A stretch of DNA of 64,000 nt, from NCBI RefSeq assembly GCF_041929205.1, contig NZ_JBHFNT010000075.1. One strand, given 5' to 3'. This DNA is from Floridanema evergladense. Lineage in GTDB: Bacteria > Cyanobacteriota > Cyanobacteriia > Cyanobacteriales > Aerosakkonemataceae. Position numbers and translations under genes: made by a program. How positions within the stretch are numbered: position 1 is the first letter of the stretch; every line of letters starts with the position of its first letter. The notes beneath the pieces were generated by a model. It did no database searches. It worked only from the letters and a program-made list of their open reading frames with translations, and was not told the origin of the DNA. This document shows, piece by piece, positions 16,330-22,931 of this stretch.

Positions 16330-16764
16330 CTAAATTGCAGATGTGGTTGTTTCAACAGATTGATATTCAGCTTTATTTTTTACTTGCTGACGTGCTTCTT
16401 GAAGAAAAAATAAGTAAGCAGCTTCTAGAGTTTTTTTGTCATCTAAAAACCTCTCAGGACGGTCTTGATAAACCTCAGCAAATAGCTGTCTCAAAACCTC
16501 ATAATATTTCTTGATTTGTTCGTATTTAGTTGCTCCCACACCATGTTCGCGGATGCGATCGAGACGAGTATGATAATCCTGAATCAGAGCAGCAAACACA
16601 ACATCCCAAGGTAAATGAGGTTTACGATTGCGAACAGCTGCGATCAAAGCTGTAAAAGGTTCTGCTTGAGCAGTGCGCTTAAAAGAACTACCCCAAAGTT
16701 TTGCCTCTGCTGCAATTTGAGCAGCTTCTTTGAGGTACTTAGTTAATTTTTCATCATCAGGCAT
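16330..16764 (-). CDS. cas11d: Predicted Cas11d small subunit, internal start within cas10d
   Basis: An in-frame ATG (codon 753 of cas10d) is preceded by GGAGAG with a four-base gap (GGAGAGTCTTATG), a good ribosome binding site inside a coding region. The product would be 144 residues (about 16 kDa), mostly helical, beginning MPDDEKLTKYLKEAAQ. In the studied type I-D systems a separate small subunit, Cas11d, is translated from within cas10d, and the length and place here agree. No expression data are available from sequence; the call rests on the SD-ATG and family knowledge. Confidence 0.75.
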   Translation of the reverse strand: MPDDEKLTKYLKEAAQIAAEAKLWGSSFKRTAQAEPFTALIAAVRNRKPHLPWDVVFAALIQDYHTRLDRIREHGVGATKYEQIKKYYEVLRQLFAEVYQDRPERFLDDKKTLEAAYLFFLQEARQQVKNKAEYQSVETTTSAI

Positions 16765-19020
16765 AAGACTCTCCAATAAATCGTTTAATGGTTCACAAAT
16801 CCGACTCCAGCTATACTCTAAATTTGGTTCATCTTGTTCGCGTAAAATCCAACGGAGTAAAACGTAATAAAAAACAAGTGGACGTTTAGCAGCACGGGCT
16901 AAATCGTAAAGACAATCATCTTTATTTTGTAGACTAGCAACAGATACCGCCAATTTAGCTATACAGCGCAATCTTTTAAGAATTTCTTCTGCTTCTTGAC
17001 GGTTATATTTGCCATTTCCTAAAAGTGGTTGCAATGTAGATGGTATTCCTTCAACTTTTCCAAAACTACCACTCCAAGCTTCTACTTCTAAATTGCCACT
17101 AATAGTAAAAGGAAAACCAAATTCCAATGATAAAGAAACTTCTAAAGCAAGATGCAATGATTTTAATAAAGCTACAGAAGCATTAGCATCTCCCCATACT
17201 ACGGGAATAATCACAGTTGAGTGAATAAAATCAGAACGTTTAGGTAAAGCAAAGCCCACAACTTTATTAGGTTTAAATTCTAAAATGTTATCTCGATAAA
17301 GCTTCAATTCATCAACTGTAACTGCTCCTTCAGCATTAATATCAGCAATATCTCGAAGAAATTTTTTCCAGATTCTTAGTAATTCTGGACAAGCACCTTC
17401 AGGTAAAGCAAAATCTAAATAAAGTGGATCTTGCTTACTAACAGCAGGAAAGTTTGCCCCAACAGCCATCAATTGATAAGCCAAAGATACTATTGAATCA
17501 GCACGTCTTTTAGGTTCCGCACTCATTCCTCCAGGTAAACGATTAGAAAAAGATTGTACTTTTGTTCCTGGTGGCATATTATTAGAAATTAATTCTTCCA
17601 CATGAGTAGATGTTGTTCCTAAAGAGCAACGTTGTTTAGGATTAGCATTAATATAAGTATCAAGATCGTTAATTCCTTGCCAAGTTCCTGTATTAGGTAG
17701 TTTGAGCAAACGAGCAACTTCTCTCATCATTTCTTCAGAAACTTCTATTTCTTCTGAATCTTCAGATTGTTCTCCTTGTCGCATCTGAAAAGATTCTCGC
17801 AAAGCAGCTTTAACACCTTCCATTCCGTTTGAAGCTGCTTTAGCTGCAAATAAACATCTTCCATACTGAGCATTAAATGGCTCTAGGGCGTTTCCTTGTT
17901 CCTGAGACAAACCAATATGATTAGCAATACGATTCCAAGCTTCTTGAGGTTTTAATCCAGCTTTACCATAGCTTAAATAAGCAGTTTTTAAACCTTCTGA
18001 TATGGCAAACTCTTCTGCTTTACTTACTGGCAACAAACCTAAAATTGTTGCTGCATTTACAGCATCTTCACCTGCCGTATTACCCCATTTATTGACATCT
18101 TGATTAACTTTATCAAACTTAAAACCAGCCTGTTTTTTAGCTAAAAGTGCTTGAACACAAACTAATGTTTCTTCTAAATTTTGTTGAATTGCTTGTGGAT
18201 CAATTTTAATCCCATCTTTAGTAGGACGTACAAGCTGTTCAATATTGCCGCCAAAAACTGCATTAATTTTTTTCTGCCATGTAGCCGCAATCTCTTGAGT
18301 TAAATCCTTGTTTGGTAATACTTCTACCTCAAATAATTCCCCATCTGAAAAAATAGCTAAAGGATGAAAGCCGTATTTAGTTAAAATCTCCTCAGCCGCA
18401 CTCAGTAACAATGCTGTGATATAACCTCTGTCTTCAGATACTCTTAGTCTGTAAAGGTTACAAGGGCGATCGAAAGCAACAGTTAATTCCTTTTGAACTT
18501 TAGCAAATCTTTCTGACTCTGGAATACCTAAATCAAATAAATCCGCAGCAGTTACCATTGCGGCATATCTTTCAATTGCAGGGTCTTCTGGTAAAAATCT
18601 TGCACCATCGCTGACATTATGACCAGAGTGCCTTTCTATCAGCTTTCTAACTAATTCAAAATCTTCATCTGTTGAAACAAATTGAGCAACACAAGCTAAT
18701 TCTAACTGTTGTTGTAAAAATTCCCGATCTCTAGCTAAAGTTTTAACATTCCGCTTTGATGAATCTAATTTATTTAGGTCATGAACAGCAGTTGCAGCTA
18801 ATATAATAGGTCGCTGATTTTCAGGAACTCCTGCAATATGAGTAACTGTCAGAATAAATTGACAAGCGGAATCTAAATGTTCTGCCAGAGTTCTTCCTGT
18901 TCTCACACCAAATTGATAATGCTTTGCGTGTCTCTCATAAACAGTCGGGCGTATATCGTTAAAGTAACGTTCATCTAAAGTTTTCGGTTGACGATTCAAA
19001 AGCCTACGCTGATTTGACAT
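16330..19020 (-). CDS. cas10d: Cas10d (Csc3), HD-nuclease large subunit of type I-D
   Basis: 896 residues. The N-terminal HD nuclease domain is intact: His in LAEHLDSACQF, His-Asp in AVHDLNKLDSSKR and His pair in ERHSGHNV (all within residues 40-140). Type I-D keeps its nuclease here rather than in Cas3. The middle part is the Cas10-like large subunit; I see no GGDD cyclase motif. The C-terminal 144 residues can be made separately as Cas11d from an internal ATG at 16764. It is the first large gene of the operon, 88 bp after the small wHTH gene. Confidence 0.95.
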   Translation of the reverse strand: MSNQRRLLNRQPKTLDERYFNDIRPTVYERHAKHYQFGVRTGRTLAEHLDSACQFILTVTHIAGVPENQRPIILAATAVHDLNKLDSSKRNVKTLARDREFLQQQLELACVAQFVSTDEDFELVRKLIERHSGHNVSDGARFLPEDPAIERYAAMVTAADLFDLGIPESERFAKVQKELTVAFDRPCNLYRLRVSEDRGYITALLLSAAEEILTKYGFHPLAIFSDGELFEVEVLPNKDLTQEIAATWQKKINAVFGGNIEQLVRPTKDGIKIDPQAIQQNLEETLVCVQALLAKKQAGFKFDKVNQDVNKWGNTAGEDAVNAATILGLLPVSKAEEFAISEGLKTAYLSYGKAGLKPQEAWNRIANHIGLSQEQGNALEPFNAQYGRCLFAAKAASNGMEGVKAALRESFQMRQGEQSEDSEEIEVSEEMMREVARLLKLPNTGTWQGINDLDTYINANPKQRCSLGTTSTHVEELISNNMPPGTKVQSFSNRLPGGMSAEPKRRADSIVSLAYQLMAVGANFPAVSKQDPLYLDFALPEGACPELLRIWKKFLRDIADINAEGAVTVDELKLYRDNILEFKPNKVVGFALPKRSDFIHSTVIIPVVWGDANASVALLKSLHLALEVSLSLEFGFPFTISGNLEVEAWSGSFGKVEGIPSTLQPLLGNGKYNRQEAEEILKRLRCIAKLAVSVASLQNKDDCLYDLARAAKRPLVFYYVLLRWILREQDEPNLEYSWSRICEPLNDLLESLMPDDEKLTKYLKEAAQIAAEAKLWGSSFKRTAQAEPFTALIAAVRNRKPHLPWDVVFAALIQDYHTRLDRIREHGVGATKYEQIKKYYEVLRQLFAEVYQDRPERFLDDKKTLEAAYLFFLQEARQQVKNKAEYQSVETTTSAI

Positions 19021-19108
19021 AGCTTATGCCTCATTTCAAATTTGCTCATATTGATCAATGTGGAAAGGGTAAATAGCACCCCCCACATTTCGATAAATTG
19101 TTTTACAG

Positions 19109-19315
19109 TTAAGCGATCGCTCTCGACTCAACTACCAATCGATACTCATGTCGCTGACCTTCAATACGACGTTTCTCAAATTTGTAACCACGTTTACTGA
19201 GAACGTGCTTCGTTGCAGAGAATCGGTGGCTAATTTTTTCCACCAGTTCTTCTGTGGAATGCCAAGCACCATCAGACATGAGTTGAAGCATCCGATCTGG
19301 AAGGTTATCGTTCAT
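19109..19315 (-). CDS. Small winged-helix protein at the head of the cas operon
   Basis: A 68-residue protein that looks like a minimal winged helix-turn-helix: MLQLMSDGAWHSTEELVEKI (helices 1-2), SATKHVLSKRGYKFEKRRI (recognition helix and wing) and HEYRLVV (last strand). GGAG lies nine bases before its ATG. It is the first gene after the motif-rich region 19340-19408 and 88 bp before cas10d, so it is plausibly co-transcribed with cas and a regulator of it. No named family is assigned. Confidence 0.7.
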   Translation of the reverse strand: MNDNLPDRMLQLMSDGAWHSTEELVEKISHRFSATKHVLSKRGYKFEKRRIEGQRHEYRLVVESRAIA

Positions 19316-19339
19316 GGCTCATTTCTCCAATATATGTAC

Positions 19340-19408
19340 AACTAGACAAGCCATGCGCTAACCTATATAGTTGCGAGTTACATAGGCGGACTAGGCTTTT
19401 GTCTAGTT
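19340..19408 (-). promoter_or_regulatory. Candidate operator/promoter of the cas operon
   Basis: AACTAGACAA (19340-19349) and its exact complement TTGTCTAGTT (19399-19408) form a perfect 10-bp inverted pair 49 bp apart. Between them lies CTATATAG (19363-19370), a possible -10 for minus-strand transcription toward the wHTH gene, whose ATG is at 19315. Related copies are GATTAGACAA (19482-19491) and AATTAGACAA in the leader (9001-9010). Regulatory function is inference from arrangement. Confidence 0.5.
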
Positions 19409-19610
19409 CGCTTTTAAGTATAGTCCAAATAAGGGTTAATACAGCGATAAAATACGTCAATTGAAGTGAATTTTTTTGAAAGATTAGACAAATGCCCATA
19501 TAATGTCAGGTACACAGCTAATAAATGCCTCTTAGGAATTGAAATAATACGGCGATCAAATGAATAACATCGCTCGCTTCTACGCAAAAAAATACCTATC
19601 AGGGATCTTA

Positions 19611-19636
19611 AGCCAGAGCTAAACTCTGGCTTTTTT
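19611..19636 (+). terminator. Rho-independent terminator facing the plus strand
   Basis: Stem AGCCAGAG / CTCTGGCT with a five-base loop, followed by TTTTTT on the plus strand. On the minus strand no T run follows, so it does not serve the DUF433 gene whose stop lies in its loop. It would end a plus-strand transcript starting in 19410-19600, where no clear gene is seen except a 20-codon frame (ATG 19560, stop 19620-19622). Confidence 0.7.
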
Positions 19637-19870
19637 GCTCGAAATGTCAACATAAGAATCCTTTGTCACTTCAGAAGCATAAGCAATACAAGCTAAAACA
19701 TCGTCTCTTTCTATGTCTGGGTAAGCTTCCAAAATTTCCTCGATCGCCATTCCACCAGCTAAGTAATCCAGAATTAAAGACACCCAAATTCGATGTCCGC
19801 GAATGCAAGGTTTACCAAAACATATATTTGGGTCGATAGAAATTCTATGCAGCAAATTTTCCTTGGTCAT
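19619..19870 (-). CDS. DUF433 protein without toxin partner
   Basis: An 83-residue DUF433 protein (ISIDPNICFGKPCIRGHRIWV, DYLAGGMAIEEILEAYPDI). The start MTKENLL at 19870 is chosen because GGAGAAAAA precedes it. DUF433 antitoxins normally stand directly before a DUF5615 toxin, as at 1408-2147. Here the following minus-strand DNA has no such gene, and the upstream neighbour is a truncated VapC. It is therefore an orphan antitoxin, perhaps kept for protection or as a remnant. Confidence 0.8.
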   Translation of the reverse strand: MTKENLLHRISIDPNICFGKPCIRGHRIWVSLILDYLAGGMAIEEILEAYPDIERDDVLACIAYASEVTKDSYVDISSKKARV

Positions 19871-20177
19871 TTTTTCTCCGAATTTGGAATAATTCATCCA
19901 AAAGAATCCAGTTATTCTTATTCTTATGCTTTATTGTTCGGTTTCCCAATCTTCGATCGCCAAACCCTAGAGACACAAACTGTGACCAAAATTCTTGCTG
20001 ACTTCTCAAAGCTTGTGTGGGATTGTTGCTCCGCATTGCACCAAAGAAAAGTTCAGCTTTAGTCACAGCAGACACAGCCACATCGGTAGGACGAAGTGTT
20101 CTCAGCCTGCGAGTAACTATTGAGTTGGGAAACTTAAGATGATGGATACAAATATTGGTATCCAGCAAGTAAATCAT
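19845..20177 (-). pseudogene. VapC-type PIN toxin, C-terminal half lost
   Basis: The first 75 residues are a standard VapC start: MIYLLDTNICIHHLK with the first catalytic Asp, then VAVSAVTKAELFFGAMRSNN with the conserved Glu. After FVSLGFGDRR the similarity stops and the frame ends in unrelated sequence overlapping the start of the DUF433 gene. The usual second half with the remaining acidic residues (VapC proteins are about 130 residues) is absent. The toxin is probably inactive. ATGA overlap with the antitoxin gene at 20174-20177. Confidence 0.75.
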
Positions 20178-20419
20178 TCCAATGCCTCTCTTTGCTGGAG
20201 TTCTTCTTGGGGAGGACGTTCTAAATCAGGAATCGATCCAGCTGTGTGTTCAAAAAAACCCGGTAGCCATCCTAGTTCTTCTGGTGTTTTCGCTGAATCA
20301 GCCTCGACAGCTTGGTAAATTACAATTACTTCTATGTCCTTGTCAGCATGACCAATGGGGACTTGCAACTGTAAAATTCCATCTGAACCAACGTGGGAAC
20401 GTAATTTGATACTCTGCAT
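20174..20419 (-). CDS. VapB-like antitoxin of the truncated VapC
   Basis: An 81-residue protein starting MQSIKLRSHVGSDGILQLQVP, the swapped-hairpin-like start of small cyanobacterial antitoxins, followed by an acidic tail (EELGWLPGFFEHTAGSIPDLE) of the type that binds a PIN toxin. It overlaps the toxin start by four bases. As the toxin has lost its C-terminal half, this antitoxin may persist without a target, or still repress its promoter. Confidence 0.75.
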   Translation of the reverse strand: MQSIKLRSHVGSDGILQLQVPIGHADKDIEVIVIYQAVEADSAKTPEELGWLPGFFEHTAGSIPDLERPPQEELQQREALE

Positions 20420-20601
20420 TTCAACCTCCCGATCGCACTACAAAAAAGCCTTTCATTGTCTTCAGCTTATCCCCTGTCACGACTCTTGGAATTTTCTGAG
20501 CTTTACACTCATACTTTGTATTTAATGTGTAAAATCTATTTGTAAATTGAGTATGGCACAACCAAAACTAAAATACAAGTACATTTTAGATTATTTTTAG
20601 A

Positions 20602-21468
20602 ATGCCCAGAAAAAAAGACACCCTAACCCTATCCGTCCCCCCAGGAACCAAAGAGCAACTAGAGTCGATCGCACGCCGTCTAGGAATCTTTTGGGGCAAA
20701 AGTCCCAGCCCATCGGGGTTGGTAGCTGCTATTGCCCAGCAGCAAGTCCAAGTCGGTCGAAAGTCTTTCACCCTCGACCAAAAGCAGGTGGAAGCCTTAC
20801 AACAAGCGGCAAAAGCTTTGATTGATGCGGGTCACGTTGAAGAAGCTCGAACTGTAAATACACTTTTGCTGAATCAAGGCGACTCAGAAGCGCCCCTACG
20901 TCAAGCCTTACTACAGCAGTTAAATCAATCCATTCAAGCTTGGCGCGATCGCATTGACCAACTCATTGCCGATCGACAGTGTTTCCATCTGAAATACCGT
21001 AACGCTCAAAGTCAGGAGTTGGAATACACCGTCCGCTATGCAGAAGTTCGCTTCTATGAAAAACGCTTCTACTTACAAATTTGGTGCGAAGAAACAGAAG
21101 AAGCCGAACGCGATACCCCCGATCTACGGGAAATTTGGCACAATCGCTGCTTACGTTTCGATCGCATCTTACATATCGAACCCTTTCCCGGTGTCTGGAA
21201 AGGAGAATTAGACTCCCTCAAAGTGTACTTACATTTTTACAGAGGACTAGCCAATGCCTATGAACCCAAACCCGAAGACGAAGAGAATGTGGTTTTGGGA
21301 GACATTCGACAAGTGGTGCGGCGAGTAGTTAACCCCTTCTGGTTGGTGCGAGAAGTCTTGCGATACGGCAAAGACTGCCAGGTTATAGCTCCAGATGGTG
21401 TTAGGGAGCGAGTCAAGCAAGAAATACGCCAACTCTGCCAATCTTACAATATGGAGATTGCAGATTAG
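20602..21468 (+). CDS. WYL-domain transcriptional regulator
   Basis: 288 residues. The N-terminal TLTLSVPPGTKEQLESIARRLG resembles a ribbon-helix-helix or short DNA-binding region; the rest (about 115-285) is a WYL-type ligand-binding domain with its conserved aromatic/basic strands (EYTVRYAEVRFYEKRFYLQIW, NRCLRFDRILHIEP, VNPFWLVREVLRYG). In Synechocystis 6803 a WYL protein (Sll7009) beside the type I-D locus represses its CRISPR RNAs. By position this gene is a good candidate for the same job, although a decayed toxin-antitoxin region separates it from the cas genes. The ATG at 20602 lacks a strong Shine-Dalgarno sequence. Confidence 0.85.
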   Translation: MPRKKDTLTLSVPPGTKEQLESIARRLGIFWGKSPSPSGLVAAIAQQQVQVGRKSFTLDQKQVEALQQAAKALIDAGHVEEARTVNTLLLNQGDSEAPLRQALLQQLNQSIQAWRDRIDQLIADRQCFHLKYRNAQSQELEYTVRYAEVRFYEKRFYLQIWCEETEEAERDTPDLREIWHNRCLRFDRILHIEPFPGVWKGELDSLKVYLHFYRGLANAYEPKPEDEENVVLGDIRQVVRRVVNPFWLVREVLRYGKDCQVIAPDGVRERVKQEIRQLCQSYNMEIAD

Positions 21469-21521
21469 AGAAACGAGTAATAGTACGACTCAATCACAAA
21501 TAATATTATTTCCTATGAACT

Positions 21522-22712
21522 TCACTGTTTAGACATTGCATTCTTGGTACGATAGTCTAAACTCCAATATTGAGTCGGAAATCTGATCCAGAAGTCACTT
21601 CTTTGACTCGAATGAGATTGGATAAAAACATTTCCACCCATGCGTCTGATTAATGTATCAATAATTTCTAGTTTTAAATCTAGATTTTCTTGGGAATGAG
21701 CATCATATAATTTTATCGGCTGATGAGATATTTGAGAAATCCCAAGCCCGCCGTTATTTTCTTGTATTGTACTATCAGGTGTGTTGTTAACTCGAACGAT
21801 TACTAAATCATCTTTTTGTTCCAAGTTAAGAGTAATTGGCTGATGACTTTCGCTGCGTTGAATTGTATACTCAATTAAATGGATGAGAACTTGCAATAGC
21901 CGATCGCGATCGGCTTCTAGCATAATCTTTTCCGAATTAGCTGCTACTTGAATGATTCGATGTTGAAATTTTTTGGTCATTTTGACAGCATCATTAACAA
22001 CATCATTTAAAATCAAACATTCAAAATTAAGCGGCAAACAGCAGTTTTTGACACGGGCAAGTTCTAGAGAGTCCTGTAAAATCTGAATTATATGTTCCGA
22101 CTCAGTAGTAACTATATCTAAAGCTTCTTGTTGGCTCTTGGTTAGGTTAATATTACGACGTGAGATAGATTGTAAATATCCAGAAATTAAAGTTAGTGAG
22201 GTGCGAAGCTCATGGGATAGAGTGGCAATAAATTTCTGTTGTTGAATTCCCGCTTCAGAAATTGTTGATACTAATTTATTATAAGTTCTCAAGAGCGGGC
22301 GAATTTCTACAGGCATTTCTGTGAGTCGAAAGTTAGTTTGAGTATTTTGGTTAAATGAATTAACGGCAATGGCATCAGTAAATTTTTGCAAGGGACGGAG
22401 CGATCGCAAAATTACAAAAACAATTGCGCCAACTAACATCGGCATAAGAAAGATCGTAGTTGACATTAAACTAAACATTCCTATATGCCAAATTGCTCCA
22501 TCTTGTAAGTAATTACCCGAACTCATGTATTGATTGATTTGTGCGATCGTGCAAAGGTTTACACTAATCAGACCAATTATTAGGATACCTACCATTTGTA
22601 ATGATAGAGAAAACACAATGGATACAGGTCGTTGCCTGACTAAGCTGTTTTTGAAGTAATTGTTGATAGATTGCATAGAGGAAAAATAGTGTTTGCTTTC
22701 TGTATTAACCAT
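21522..22712 (-). CDS. Membrane histidine kinase with degenerate ATP-binding domain
   Basis: 396 residues. Two membrane segments (about 30-55 and 75-105) enclose a short loop, followed by a HAMP-like linker and a HisKA helix with His in ATLSHELRTSLTLISGYL. The HATPase is degenerate: the N-box reads VLIHLIEYTIQRS (both usual Asn missing) and the G1 box DxGxG is replaced by VNNTPDSTIQ; a weak GGLGISQ remains at G2. Kinase activity is doubtful; phosphatase or scaffold roles are possible. No response regulator gene is next to it. Confidence 0.85.
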   Translation of the reverse strand: MVNTESKHYFSSMQSINNYFKNSLVRQRPVSIVFSLSLQMVGILIIGLISVNLCTIAQINQYMSSGNYLQDGAIWHIGMFSLMSTTIFLMPMLVGAIVFVILRSLRPLQKFTDAIAVNSFNQNTQTNFRLTEMPVEIRPLLRTYNKLVSTISEAGIQQQKFIATLSHELRTSLTLISGYLQSISRRNINLTKSQQEALDIVTTESEHIIQILQDSLELARVKNCCLPLNFECLILNDVVNDAVKMTKKFQHRIIQVAANSEKIMLEADRDRLLQVLIHLIEYTIQRSESHQPITLNLEQKDDLVIVRVNNTPDSTIQENNGGLGISQISHQPIKLYDAHSQENLDLKLEIIDTLIRRMGGNVFIQSHSSQRSDFWIRFPTQYWSLDYRTKNAMSKQ

Positions 22713-22778
22713 AACAATTTATTCTTAAAATAACCTTAATTTCGTTGACAAATTTTATTATTTTTAAAAGCTCTCTTA

Positions 22779-22870
22779 ACTCAGATCTTGCACCCCACCC
22801 CGCCTACGGCACCCCTCCCCGTTTACGGGGAGGGGATGGGGGAGGGATTTTTTATTAGGGTAATTTACCG
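22779..22870. repeat. Palindromic repeat with CCCTCCCCG hairpin
   Basis: It starts ACTCAGATCTTGCACC, the same end as the elements at 9468 and 56245, and contains CCCCTCCCCG / CGGGGAGGGG (22812-22835). It lies in the gap between the GH63 gene end and the kinase start, both on the minus strand, and could fold in RNA read through from GH63. Confidence 0.65.
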
Positions 22871-22931
22871 GACATGATATAAGTTCTATTAAAATACTTA
22901 TATCCAAATGCTAAGGCCCCAACAAATTTTA

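Noticed and set aside
19414..19653. Minus-strand frame that could have been the DUF5615 toxin for the DUF433 gene
   Set aside because: The translation has none of the family's motifs and overlaps a terminator hairpin.
22812..22835. Strong terminator after GH63
   Set aside because: The hairpin is perfect but no T run follows in the minus direction and the same core is part of a dispersed repeat.
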